Below, piece after piece: positions 8,115 through 16,098 of a stretch of 64,000 bases of DNA. Source of the DNA: Candidatus Bathyarchaeota archaeon (GTDB taxonomy: Archaea > Thermoproteota > Bathyarchaeia > Bathyarchaeales > Bathycorpusculaceae); contig JAOZHU010000015.1 in the NCBI GenBank assembly GCA_026014705.1, positions 124,001-188,000 of the forward strand. The letters run 5' to 3'. Each line of letters opens with the position of its first letter. Position 1 is the stretch's first letter. Made by a program: the position numbers and the translations under genes. The notes under the pieces are model-generated. The model saw only the letters and a list, made by a program, of their open reading frames with translations. It did not search any database and was not told the DNA's origin.

Positions 8115-9169
8115 CGTTCATTCTTATTTAACAACAGGCGTGCGTTTTTCCATTGGTCTTTAGCCAGCAGCAGGTTTCCGTAGGGGCTGCCGTGCAGCGA
8201 GTAGAAAATGTAGCACAAATACGTGCACTGGCTGCATTTACGGTAAGTTTTCCTGAGGGCGTTAAATTTCTCGCTGTTCCAAGTTTTGGGCAGATCAAAC
8301 ACTGAACCTGCGAAGTTGTGGCTGTGGCATCCCGCGATTCTGCCCAAGTGGTCTATTATGAAGAAGTTCTGGAGCGCTCGGCAACTCCATGTTCGCTTGT
8401 CCTCTGCGTAGAGGCTTCTAAGCGCCTTCAACAGCCGAGTGGTCATGAGGATTTTGTCGTTTTTCTTTTTCATCTCGATAAGCGCGTCGCACAGCTTGAC
8501 CATTGCCTGCTTGTCTCTTATTATGAATTCATCGTTTGCCTTGCCGATCCTGAAAAGCTGGTTTGCGTCTACCGAAAGGTCGAACGAGTAAAGACAGTAC
8601 CACAGCGGGATTCCTTTCTGAGAAAAATGGTCCGTTATATCCAGAATCTCGTAGAGGTTCAGCTGCGAAATTGTGGGCGTGACTGCGACTTTTATGCCCT
8701 CCTTGTGCAGGGTTTCCACGGTTTCCACCGCTTTCTTCCACGAACCATCAACGCCTTTTATGTAATCGTTTTTCGCTGCGTCCAAGCTGTCTATTGAGAT
8801 TGCCACGAAATCCACTTTGCGCAAAGCTTCAATCTTTGAAGCAGCCATGCTGCCGTTGTCGTATACCGTGGTCACGAAGAAGCGTGAAGCGTAATCGATG
8901 AGTTCGGCTGCGTCGTCTCTTAGGAGCGGGTTGCCGCCTGAAAACACGATTTCGACTATGCCGAGTTTTCTTAGTATGTCTAAGCCTCGTTTGATTTCTT
9001 CTGTTGACAGCTCTTTCAGGTCTTGTTCTCGCCAGACGTTGCAGCCTCGGCAGCGGTAATTGCATTTTCTGGTGATTAGCCACTGGGCATGATGCGGTTT
9101 GCCTATGGTGAGCGAGCGCGCTGCGACAGAGGCTGCTTTTTTGAGGCTTGAATTCAAGTAATAGGTCAC
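8111..9169 (-). CDS. Radical SAM protein with C-terminal cysteine cluster
   Basis: The 352-residue protein binds a radical-SAM [4Fe-4S] cluster through CNYRCRGC at about residues 36-43, followed by the GGNPLLR (GGE-like) motif and AISIDSLD. The C-terminal part has extra cysteines (WSCRALQNFF, AGCHSH, CSQCTYLC), which resemble an auxiliary-cluster (SPASM/twitch) domain. The substrate cannot be read from sequence. It is transcribed towards the small membrane protein and divergently from the methyltransferase at 9255, between glycosyltransferase genes, so a role in envelope or glycan modification is plausible but unproven. Confidence 0.85.
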   Translation of the reverse strand: MTYYLNSSLKKAASVAARSLTIGKPHHAQWLITRKCNYRCRGCNVWREQDLKELSTEEIKRGLDILRKLGIVEIVFSGGNPLLRDDAAELIDYASRFFVTTVYDNGSMAASKIEALRKVDFVAISIDSLDAAKNDYIKGVDGSWKKAVETVETLHKEGIKVAVTPTISQLNLYEILDITDHFSQKGIPLWYCLYSFDLSVDANQLFRIGKANDEFIIRDKQAMVKLCDALIEMKKKNDKILMTTRLLKALRSLYAEDKRTWSCRALQNFFIIDHLGRIAGCHSHNFAGSVFDLPKTWNSEKFNALRKTYRKCSQCTYLCYIFYSLHGSPYGNLLLAKDQWKNARLLLNKNER

Positions 9170-9254
9170 TAGCCCGATTGGTTGATGCTAAAGTATTTAG
9201 ATTAGAACTATAAAAACCATACAGCGCGGTTTCAACGGGAAAAGGCGGTAAAGG

Positions 9255-9911
9255 TTGCAGTTTGAACAAGCGTATTTCAGCGGTCGAAAGTACCTGCTTA
9301 AAGAAGAGCTGGTTAAACGTCACGTTTTAGAAGTTGTCAAGTGGGCTTCTAAGGTCTCAGGAAGAAACATGCTCAACGGTCACGGCAAGAAAGCCTTAGA
9401 CGTTGGTTGCGCCTATGGCTATGCTGCTGAGGTTCTGGAAGCGTTAGGCTACGAAACGTACAGCGTAGACCTGTCTAGGTGGGGCATACGGCAAGCGAAA
9501 ACCAAAAACCACGGTCACTTTTTAGTATGCGATGCGCAGACGCGGCTTCCCTTTGCGGGCGAAGCTTTTGATTTGATCCTCTGCTGTGACGTTCTGGAGC
9601 ATCTTGAGTTTCCTGAAAGGGCGATTGAGGACATGCTTGAAATCTGTGATGACGTAATGGTTTGCACGACACCGAACAAGGCTGTTGAGAAACCTGTGAG
9701 GAAGCTCATGCGGGATTTCGATGAAACACACATCAACGTCAGGTTTCCTTCCGAGAGGGAAAAATGCATAAGAGAAAAAGCTGATTTCGCGTTTCTGAGG
9801 ATAGAGACCTTCTACGATTTGGCTGCAAAGTTATCCAATGGCAAACTTTTTTTCCGCTCCTTCAGCGTGCCTAGCTTCGGGTTGACGGTGAGAATACTGG
9901 TGAGGAAATAA
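9255..9911 (+). CDS. Class I SAM-dependent methyltransferase
   Basis: The protein has 218 residues with motif I LDVGCAYGYAAEVLEALG, then the acidic strand YSVDLS, and motif LILCCDVLEHLEFPERAI (post-II region of the UbiG/Methyltransf_11 type). The C-terminus FGLTVRILVRK is typical of small archaeal members. The TTG start follows GGTAAAGG. It is separated by 14 bp from the GT2 gene at 9926, forming an operon, so a sugar or lipid-linked glycan may be the acceptor; this is inference. Confidence 0.85.
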   Translation: MQFEQAYFSGRKYLLKEELVKRHVLEVVKWASKVSGRNMLNGHGKKALDVGCAYGYAAEVLEALGYETYSVDLSRWGIRQAKTKNHGHFLVCDAQTRLPFAGEAFDLILCCDVLEHLEFPERAIEDMLEICDDVMVCTTPNKAVEKPVRKLMRDFDETHINVRFPSEREKCIREKADFAFLRIETFYDLAAKLSNGKLFFRSFSVPSFGLTVRILVRK

Positions 9912-9925
9912 CTGGAGACGCCGCG

Positions 9926-10669
9926 ATGAACGCTGTCGATGTTGTGCTGCTGACGAAGAATAGCGAGAGGGTCTTGGAGAAATGCCTCATCTCAGTGTAT
10001 CAGAACGTGCCAGTGAAACGGCTCATAGTCGTGGACGGTGGATCCACTGACAGAACGCTGGATATACTAAACAAGTTTAATGAGAAACATCATAACGTAA
10101 CGGTTGTTTTCGACGGCGGCACAAGAGCAACTGCAAGGCAAAAAGGCATAATGTTAGTCCGCACCGAGTGGTTCATGTTCGTGGACAGCGATGTTGTCCT
10201 GTGCAGTGACTGGTACAAAAAAGCGTTAAAGCAAGTTACGCCAGACGTGGGCGCAGTTTGGGGCATCGAGGTTTGGTCAACCCTACGGAATAGGGCTACG
10301 CTTAAGCTTTTTTTGTGGTTGACGCGGAAGATTTTTGAGATTCGCGGGGGCACACATGATACACTCACGCGCACCAGCGCTGTTGCTGACATCGCCATTC
10401 CGCCGAACCTGCATGTTTTCGAGGACGCTTACATAAAAGACTGGATAACCAAGAAAGACTGTCGAGTGATTGCCTGCTACGACCCGTACTGCATACATTA
10501 TAGACCCGAGAGCGTTTGGACATTCAAGGGCAGTTTAGGATTAATCGCTGAAGCGGTGCGTTTCGGCAGTTTCAAGCTGATTGCCCAATTGGTTCCCGCG
10601 TACGGTTTCTACACAGCGTACTCCCTGTTTCAGTTGCTTATGAACAGGTCAAAGCGCGGCGGCTCTTGA
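9926..10669 (+). CDS. Family 2 glycosyltransferase, paralogue 1
   Basis: The 247-residue protein starts with the GT-A fold signature VDVVLLTKNSERVLEKCL, then LIVVDGGSTDRTLDIL, and the metal-binding FVDSDV at about residue 90. It ends in a hydrophobic segment (ITAQLVP...FQLLM-like region) that may lie at the membrane. It is strongly similar to the protein at 10791-11546, with matching NVPVKxLIVxDGxSTD and RTEWFMFVDSDV-type blocks, so the two arose by tandem duplication. It shares an operon with the methyltransferase before it. Donor and acceptor are unknown. Confidence 0.88.
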   Translation: MNAVDVVLLTKNSERVLEKCLISVYQNVPVKRLIVVDGGSTDRTLDILNKFNEKHHNVTVVFDGGTRATARQKGIMLVRTEWFMFVDSDVVLCSDWYKKALKQVTPDVGAVWGIEVWSTLRNRATLKLFLWLTRKIFEIRGGTHDTLTRTSAVADIAIPPNLHVFEDAYIKDWITKKDCRVIACYDPYCIHYRPESVWTFKGSLGLIAEAVRFGSFKLIAQLVPAYGFYTAYSLFQLLMNRSKRGGS

Positions 10670-10699
10670 GGGCGGTTTTTGCATCCGGCGTTACAGGTG

Positions 10700-10713
10700 A
10701 GAATTTAAATAGG
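10700..10713 (+). promoter_or_regulatory. TATA-like promoter for GT2 paralogue 2
   Basis: The box AGAATTTAAATAGG is a strong archaeal BRE/TATA-like element about 80 bp before the next ATG. It indicates that the second GT2 copy has its own promoter despite lying in tandem with the first. Confidence 0.5.
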
Positions 10714-10790
10714 TTTCTTGTCCTAAACTGTTTCAATATCGCTATGCGTCAGGGTGGAAGGCTCTGGCAGAACAGTGGAAGGAACTTCGG

Positions 10791-11546
10791 ATGCAGGGAA
10801 TTGATGTTGTGGTTCTCACAATGAACAGTGAGCATCTGCTGAGCAAGTGTTTGGCTTCAATTTACGCTAACGTGCCTGTTAAGAACTTGATTGTTATTGA
10901 TGGTTATTCCACTGATGCCACTTTGAAGATTGTGGCTGAATTCAACAGGAAACATGGGAACGTCAAGGTTTTGAGAATGAATGGGTCGCGGGCTAGAGCA
11001 CGGGAAAAAGCCGTACAGCAAGTCAACACCGAATGGTTCATGTTTGTGGACAGCGACGTTATCCTCAGCAAAAACTGGTTTAAGCAAGCCGCGAAGTACG
11101 CTAAGCCTGGCGTGGGCGCAGTCTGGGGCGTAAACATCGACGTGATACCGAACGTAAAGGACAAGAACTTCATTAAGCTTCAGCGGTTAATTGCCCGGCA
11201 GTGTTTCGCGCTTCGCGGCGGCACGCATGACACTCTGATTCGCCGCAGCGCAGTCGCGGACATCAAGATTCCTGAACTGCTGCACGTGTACGAAGACGCG
11301 TTCATTATGAATTGGATCAAGCAGAAAGGCTACCGCGTTGTGGTCGGCGATGACGTTTACTGCCTGCATTTTAAGCCGCCTGCAAATTGGAGCTTGGAGA
11401 ATGCGGTTTCACAGGCTATTTTGGAGTTCCGCTGCGGCTTAGTCTATTCACACATGTACGTGTACGCGTTGTATTACCCTTTCTTCATGTTTTACTGGTT
11501 TCTGCAGCTGTCGATTCAAAGCGTTCGCAGCGCTTTATCTGTTTAG
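10791..11546 (+). CDS. Family 2 glycosyltransferase, paralogue 2
   Basis: The 251-residue protein is collinear with the upstream GT2: IDVVVLTMNSEHLLSKCL, LIVIDGYSTDATLKI, TEWFMFVDSDVILS, RGGTHDTLIRRSAVADI, and a hydrophobic C-terminus (YALYYPFFMFYWFLQL). Both paralogues keep the metal-binding DSD and the RGGTHDTL block, so both look active. It has its own TATA-like box. The last 12 bases overlap the end of the convergent AIR-synthase-like gene. Confidence 0.88.
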   Translation: MQGIDVVVLTMNSEHLLSKCLASIYANVPVKNLIVIDGYSTDATLKIVAEFNRKHGNVKVLRMNGSRARAREKAVQQVNTEWFMFVDSDVILSKNWFKQAAKYAKPGVGAVWGVNIDVIPNVKDKNFIKLQRLIARQCFALRGGTHDTLIRRSAVADIKIPELLHVYEDAFIMNWIKQKGYRVVVGDDVYCLHFKPPANWSLENAVSQAILEFRCGLVYSHMYVYALYYPFFMFYWFLQLSIQSVRSALSV

Positions 11547-12551
11547 CGCCTTCCACAAGTGGTCAGATGCAGGTCGTGGCAGCGTCCGCGCAGCGCCGTT
11601 TTTTCGTATGATTACGCGTTGATTCGGGTTTTCAGTGAATTCGCCGATTATTGAAGCGTTAATGTGCTGTTGCGTGAGGTTTGTAATTATTTTTTCTGCG
11701 CCTTGTGGTTCTGCCGCAATCAGCAACGCACCCGAACTAATCAGTTGCAAGGGGTCGATTCTGAAGTGACTGCAGATTCTCGCTGTTTCAGGTTGAACGG
11801 GAATGGCTGCTTCGTAAATGTTTGCGCCAACGTTTGATGCGTCGGCTATTTCATGGATTCCACCTGCCACGCCTCCTTCGGTTGGGTCATGCATGGCGTG
11901 GACTCCGCCTGTTTCATAAGCCGTCAAAGCATCTTTGACAACGCTTATTTGCTGGTAAAAGTCTTTCGCCTTTTGCAGCGCGCTGGGGTTCAAGGCTTCT
12001 TTTAATGCAACTTCTCTATCTGAGGCGAGGATGGCTGTGCCTTCGATGCCTGCGCTCTTGGTTAAAATGAGTTTGTCGCCAGCCTCTGCGCCACTTGCAG
12101 TTACGTAATTGCCCTTTTCTGTTGTGCCCATTATGCAGCCTACAACGATGGGGTTAGCGAGGCTGGGTGTAGATTCGCAGTGTCCGCCGACTATAGCTAT
12201 GCCTAGACTTTTAGCCGCCGCATCCATCTGCGTGCATATCGCTTCAACGGTTGCGCTGTCAGCTTTTTCTGGCAGCATGATGCATGAGAATAGGAAGGCG
12301 GGTGCGACGCCGAATGTAGCTACGTCGTTGGCGTTCACGTTCACGGCTAACCAGCCTATGTGTTCCACTGCGCCTGTGATCGGGTCCATGGATACTATTA
12401 CGGATTTGTCGCCAACTTCTAAAACGGCGCCGTCTACGCCTGCTGCTGGTCCCACCGTGACTTCTGGGCGTTCAACTCCCAGGTTTTTGAAAACCACTGT
12501 CTTAAGAAGGTCAATTGGGATTTTTCCAGGCGGCAACTTCATCTTGAACAC
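11535..12551 (-). CDS. AIR synthase-related (PurM/HypE-like fold) protein
   Basis: The 338-residue protein has the PurM/HypE ATP-binding fold: an N-terminal half with MDPITGAVEHIGWLAVNVNA and NDVATFGVAP, a glycine-rich IVGGHCESTPS, and a C-terminal half with HAMHDPTEGGVAGGIHEIA. The last block is characteristic of HypE-like proteins. True HypE ends in a conserved PRIC cysteine tail, which is absent here, and no hydrogenase genes are in the window, so I call it an archaeal AIR-synthase-like protein of unknown substrate. GTG at 12551 or ATG at 12542 may be the start. The downstream end overlaps the convergent GT2 gene. Confidence 0.8.
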   Translation of the reverse strand: MFKMKLPPGKIPIDLLKTVVFKNLGVERPEVTVGPAAGVDGAVLEVGDKSVIVSMDPITGAVEHIGWLAVNVNANDVATFGVAPAFLFSCIMLPEKADSATVEAICTQMDAAAKSLGIAIVGGHCESTPSLANPIVVGCIMGTTEKGNYVTASGAEAGDKLILTKSAGIEGTAILASDREVALKEALNPSALQKAKDFYQQISVVKDALTAYETGGVHAMHDPTEGGVAGGIHEIADASNVGANIYEAAIPVQPETARICSHFRIDPLQLISSGALLIAAEPQGAEKIITNLTQQHINASIIGEFTENPNQRVIIRKNGAARTLPRPASDHLWKALNR

Positions 12552-12571
12552 TGATTTAGAATGGTGCAGCT

Positions 12572-13108
12572 CTAGCTTTTAAGCTGTGGGAAAACTCGCT
12601 GAACAGCATGCATAATGGGCAATGCTACGGCTAAACCCGCGACCATTTGCACGACATTGAAGGGAATTTCAACAAGTGCCACAGCGAATGGATAGCCGAG
12701 CACAAGCTGCTCGTAAATGAAGTAGCCTGCAACCATCTCTAGCCCGCCAATGATTATTGCAATTGCGGCGCTCAAGCTGCGGTAGCGGCTGCGCTTCTGG
12801 ATTTTTCTGTGCAGTGCGCCGACTATGGCGCCTTCCACGCCTTTGATTATCAAAGTGCCCAGCGCAAATTGGGGAGCGACTATCATGTCGGCTACTGCTG
12901 CGCCTGCACCGCCTGCTATCGCGCCCGCAAATGCGCCAAAAAGCAGCGCTGCGATGTAAATCACGGTTTCACCTAGGTTAAAGTAACCTGAAGTAGCGGG
13001 AATGCTAATGACTATGGTTAAAGTAGCTATGCATACGAGTGCAGCAAACACTGAAGCTATAGCCAGCCTCAGCACCGTTTTAATAACAGTTTGTTGCTCC
13101 TTGCTCAA
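12572..13108 (-). CDS. ECF transporter substrate-binding (S) component
   Basis: The 178-residue integral membrane protein has about five or six segments and the ECF S-component features ALVCIATLTIVISIPATSGY, FNLGETVIYIAALLFGAFAG and AIAGGAGAAVADMI. It would capture a vitamin and work with a shared energising module (EcfT/EcfA) not seen in the window. It sits between the AIR-synthase-like gene and cobZ, next to the corrinoid operon, so a cobamide precursor is a candidate ligand; this is inference from context. Its upstream region holds dispersed element A in the same orientation. Confidence 0.8.
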   Translation of the reverse strand: MSKEQQTVIKTVLRLAIASVFAALVCIATLTIVISIPATSGYFNLGETVIYIAALLFGAFAGAIAGGAGAAVADMIVAPQFALGTLIIKGVEGAIVGALHRKIQKRSRYRSLSAAIAIIIGGLEMVAGYFIYEQLVLGYPFAVALVEIPFNVVQMVAGLAVALPIMHAVQRVFPQLKS

Positions 13109-13215
13109 GTTAAATCCACTACCTCTTACTGACCGCTACTATCCTCCGCTGAAGTAACATTTAACTCTATATTCCCTATTCCCCGACAAAACACAGCAAC
13201 GCACCAGCCTATTTT

Positions 13216-13371
13216 GCTCCTAATAGAAACTCATTGCACACACCTATAGAGGGTCTATCCCACACTGTGCTCCCAGCGCTATACAAAAAGAGGCTATAGC
13301 CCACACGAACGCAACAGAACACATTTATAGTATAAATAAGGGGGGTATAATCTTTTCCACGCGCTAGTACA
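13216..13371 (-). repeat. Dispersed element, copy A (long form)
   Basis: Read on the minus strand this copy runs from GTACTAGCGCGTGG to GCAATGAGTTTCTATTAGG. It contains GCTATAG, GGGATAGACCCTCTATAGG and TGCAATGA in the same order as copies at 20611, 28851 and 54315. The inner block is about 9 nt shorter than in B and C. Like copy D it has an additional AT-rich block (TTATTTATACTATAAAT) between the ACTAG motif and the core. It fills most of the 13109-13429 intergenic stretch, in which I see no gene. Confidence 0.75.
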
Positions 13372-13429
13372 CAAGCCCCAACCTACTTCAAAAAACATCC
13401 GCAGTCAATGGCAAATTTGCAGTTACTCT

Positions 13430-13915
13430 TCACTTCGCCTTCCTGAACGCACGAGTGTACACGTTCGAAGACACACCCGCAACCAAACCGCCAATAGCAT
13501 CATTCGTAAGCGGACCAAGCTTCTTCAAAATCCCAGGCTTCGCCTGATCAAACCGCGTGAACTCAAAAACGCCTCTCACACCTGCAAGATAATTAGCTAT
13601 AGCTAACCCCAACAATTCATCAGCCACAAGTCCAGGTCGCCCCATGAAACGCTCCTTTGACAAGCCAGGAATCAAGCCTTTCTCAGCGTCTTCCTGCGCG
13701 CGGAAACAGGCAACCTCCAAAGTAGCCACATTCACATCTGACAAGGCATCGAGAAACTCTTCCCGCAGCATCTCAGCCGCTGCTTCTTCAGTTTCTAAAC
13801 CTGGATGCGGCACGAAAAGCTCGAGCGCCGTGTCCACGAGATCCTTTAGCGTAATACCCTTCTTTTCAAGATAAACCAGTAATGGCGGATTTTCAGGGTT
13901 CATTTCTATCAACAC
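13430..13915 (-). CDS. cobZ: Alpha-ribazole phosphatase CobZ (PgpA-related)
   Basis: The 161-residue protein ends in a PgpA-like domain: DELLGLAIANYLAGVRGVFE, FDQAKPGILKKLGPLTNDAI, GGLVAGVSSNVYT. This matches archaeal CobZ, which removes the 5'-phosphate of alpha-ribazole or its cobamide-phosphate in the last steps of cobamide assembly. The divergent btuFCD-cobT-cobS-cobY operon supports CobZ over phosphatidylglycerophosphatase. The frame opens with GTG at 13915; the ATG at 13903 fits a TATA-like box (CTTAAAATAAAC on the minus strand, about 13930-13941) as a leaderless start. Confidence 0.82.
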   Translation of the reverse strand: MLIEMNPENPPLLVYLEKKGITLKDLVDTALELFVPHPGLETEEAAAEMLREEFLDALSDVNVATLEVACFRAQEDAEKGLIPGLSKERFMGRPGLVADELLGLAIANYLAGVRGVFEFTRFDQAKPGILKKLGPLTNDAIGGLVAGVSSNVYTRAFRKAK

Positions 13916-13962
13916 TTTGTCTTATGATGGAGTTTATTTTAAGTGTTGCGTGTTTTCGGAAG

Positions 13963-13970
13963 TTTTATAA
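13963..13970 (+). promoter_or_regulatory. TATA-like promoter of the corrinoid operon
   Basis: AGTTTTATAAGC lies about 50 bp before the inferred btuF start, placing transcription near 13990. No cobalamin riboswitch-like structure is apparent in the short leader. Confidence 0.45.
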
Positions 13971-14000
13971 GCTTGCGTGGATAAGCCATCCAAGTAAAGA

Positions 14001-14007
14001 AGGGGGT
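14001..14007 (+). promoter_or_regulatory. Ribosome-binding site that points to an ACG start for btuF
   Basis: AGGGGGT ends five bases before ACG at 14013. The frame has an in-frame TAA at 14007-14009 and contains no ATG, GTG or TTG until 14130, by which point the signal peptide would be lost. Confidence 0.6.
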
Positions 14008-14012
14008 AAAAA

Positions 14013-14969
14013 ACGAAAACCAAATACATCATTACAACAATCGCTATAATCGCATTAATTGCCATTGCAGCTTTTGCTTATGTTTACTATCAGGGACAAA
14101 CTAACACGCAACTTGAAGCTCTGCATAACTTGGTTGACGACACTGGCTACGTTACCACTCTGGATGCCGTCCCCAACAGAATCGTCTCAATTGCACCCAG
14201 CGCCACAGAGATCGTGTTTGCCTTAGGTTTAGACGACAAGGTCGTAGCAGTTAGCGACGTTTGTGACTACCCTTACAATTTTTCGGCATGGGTTGCCGCT
14301 GGCAACATGACAAGCATAGTCTTTTCCAAACCGAGTGTCGAAGCGATCGTTTCTCTTAACCCAGACCTGGTTATCGCCACTGGAGGAGTCCAAGCGGAAA
14401 CTGCTAGCACTCTGCGGAACCTAGGCTACAAGGTGTTAATATTAGATCCAACTAGCGTTGACGGCGTTTTAAGGAACATTGAACTGGTGGGAAACGCAAC
14501 CTGCAAAACCGCAGAAGCCAAAGCTCTAGTTGCCAGCATCAGCAGTAGGATCGAAGCTGTAGTAAACAAAGTAGCTATTTCCGCGTATAAGCCGAAAGTC
14601 TACTATGAAGTCTGGTATGACCCCACTTCACTATGGACTGCAGGCGCGAAAGCGTGGCAGAACGAACTCATCCAAAAAGCAGGCGGCGTTAATCTTTTTG
14701 CTGACCAACAAGATGACTATTTCCAGTCCAGCGCCGAAGCTGTCATTGAACGAAACCCCGACGTGATTTTGCTGCCTAAAGAAGGAATGGGCATACAGTT
14801 TTGGGGAAGTATCGACGATGTCAAGGCGAGACCTGGCTGGAGTTCAATCAGCGCTGTGCAAAATGACAGATTTTGCTTAGTTGACTCAAGCACTATCGCT
14901 AGAGCTGGACCCAGAGTTGCTGACATTATAGAGGACTTGGCTAAGGCGTTTCATCCAGAACTCTTTTAA
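14013..14969 (+). CDS. btuF: Corrinoid ABC transporter substrate-binding protein BtuF
   Basis: The periplasmic-type binding domain starts with NRIVSIAPSATEIVFALGLD, followed by VVAVSDVCDYP, SLNPDLVIATGG, and ARPGWSSISAVQNDRFCLVD, all typical of BtuF/FecB-like class III binding proteins. Reading back to ACG 14013 adds KTKYIITTIAIIALIAIA, a good signal anchor, and gives 318 residues. The next usual start (TTG 14130) would give a secreted receptor with no export signal, so ACG initiation, or an ATG miscalled or mutated to ACG, is the best explanation. First gene of the uptake and salvage operon. Corrinoid specificity is inferred from the cob genes downstream. Confidence 0.9.
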   Translation, partial: TKTKYIITTIAIIALIAIAAFAYVYYQGQTNTQLEALHNLVDDTGYVTTLDAVPNRIVSIAPSATEIVFALGLDDKVVAVSDVCDYPYNFSAWVAAGNMTSIVFSKPSVEAIVSLNPDLVIATGGVQAETASTLRNLGYKVLILDPTSVDGVLRNIELVGNATCKTAEAKALVASISSRIEAVVNKVAISAYKPKVYYEVWYDPTSLWTAGAKAWQNELIQKAGGVNLFADQQDDYFQSSAEAVIERNPDVILLPKEGMGIQFWGSIDDVKARPGWSSISAVQNDRFCLVDSSTIARAGPRVADIIEDLAKAFHPELF

Positions 14970-14975
14970 ATCTCC

Positions 14976-14994
14976 CTCACTTTTTTTGTGTGAG
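14976..14994 (+). promoter_or_regulatory. Stem-loop with T run between btuF and btuC
   Basis: CTCAC at 14976-14980 can pair with GTGAG at 14990-14994 across a loop containing TTTTTTT. It covers the GTG that could start btuC. It may act as a partial terminator giving more binding protein than permease, or hide the start. Confidence 0.4.
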
Positions 14995-16087
14995 CGTCAT
15001 GAGCACCGATGAAGTTGAAAGCGCATATTTTCGGCGTACTTCACGATGGAAACTAATAGTGCTCCTGTTGCTTGTAGCCCTATTTGTGACAGTTTTGGTA
15101 TCTCTGAATGTTGGTTATGCTCAGATACCATTCGAAAACATTCTCGCAATAATAGGTAAGCAGATTCCGTTTTTGAACGGCGCTGTCGATTCTTCGCTGG
15201 TTTTACCCACTGAAGCAGCAATTATTCTTCAAATACGGTTGCCGCGAATAACTGCCGGAGTTGTGGTGGGTGCTGCCTTGGCTGCGTCAGGTGTTGTGTA
15301 TCAAGGGGTATTCAAGAATCCCATGGCTGACTCGTACGTTTTAGGCGTGTCAGCTGGAGCAGCAGTTGGTGCTTCCTTCTCCATATTATTTGGTGCTGGC
15401 ATTGCCCTTTTTGGTTTTCGTCTTGTTCAAGTGGCAGCTTTTCTCGGCGCGCTGTTCGCTATGTTTCTGGTTTACAATATCTCCCGTGTTGGTTCAAGGG
15501 TTCCAGTGACCACGCTGTTGCTTTGCGGGATAGCGGTTAATTTTTTCCTTTATGCCATAGTCGCTCTTCTGGAAGTTATAGCTGGAGAGCAACTGCATGC
15601 AATAGTGTTTTGGTTAATAGGCGGTTTTTCAAACGTCTTGTGGGCAGACATATGGGCTGTGTTGCCATTCATCATAATAGGCACTGTGGCGTCGTATTTT
15701 TATGCTCGTGACTTAAACTTGCTGGCTCTCGGCGAAGACCAGGCTCAGCATCTAGGTGTAAACGTTGAGAAAGTAAAGCAGATACTCCTGATATTTGCCT
15801 CCATGGTGACTGCAGCGGCTGTTTCGCTCAGCGGTTTGGTGGGTTTTGTTGGTTTGATGGTTCCGCATATCACTAGGTTAGTTATTGGTCCTGATCACCG
15901 TATTCTTTTTCCAGCTTCAACCATTGTTGGCGCTATATTTCTGGTGGTTTGTGATGCTATCGCGAGAGTCATCGCTACGCCGTTTGCTTCGACCCTTGAA
16001 TTGCCTGTTGGAATAGTCACAATGCTGGCTGGTGCACCGTTCTTTATTATCTTGTTTAGAAAGAAGAAACAGAGCTATGCGCTGTGA
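14990..16087 (+). CDS. btuC: Corrinoid ABC transporter permease BtuC
   Basis: The 365-residue FecCD-family permease has an N-terminal cytoplasmic tail and about ten membrane helices. Family motifs seen are QIRLPRITAGVVVGAALAAS, FKNPMADSYVLGVSAGAAVG, and the ATPase-coupling region LALGEDQAQHLGVNVEKVKQ followed by SGLVGFVGLMVPHITRLVIG. It forms the membrane channel for BtuF-delivered corrinoid. The start is GTG 14990 or, as likely, ATG 14999. It is 11 bp from btuD. Confidence 0.93.
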   Translation: MSVMSTDEVESAYFRRTSRWKLIVLLLLVALFVTVLVSLNVGYAQIPFENILAIIGKQIPFLNGAVDSSLVLPTEAAIILQIRLPRITAGVVVGAALAASGVVYQGVFKNPMADSYVLGVSAGAAVGASFSILFGAGIALFGFRLVQVAAFLGALFAMFLVYNISRVGSRVPVTTLLLCGIAVNFFLYAIVALLEVIAGEQLHAIVFWLIGGFSNVLWADIWAVLPFIIIGTVASYFYARDLNLLALGEDQAQHLGVNVEKVKQILLIFASMVTAAAVSLSGLVGFVGLMVPHITRLVIGPDHRILFPASTIVGAIFLVVCDAIARVIATPFASTLELPVGIVTMLAGAPFFIILFRKKKQSYAL

Positions 16088-16098
16088 GAAGGTGATGA

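Noticed and set aside
11535-12551. Hydrogenase maturation protein HypE
   Set aside because: The HypE cysteine tail is absent, and no other hyp or hydrogenase gene is present; only the PurM/HypE-like fold can be claimed.
13109-14012. Cobalamin riboswitch controlling the ECF/cobZ or btuF genes
   Set aside because: No B12-box-like conserved stretch or long structured leader is seen, and the btuF leader is only about 25 nt. The structured sequence at 13216-13371 is a copy of the dispersed element found at unrelated genes.
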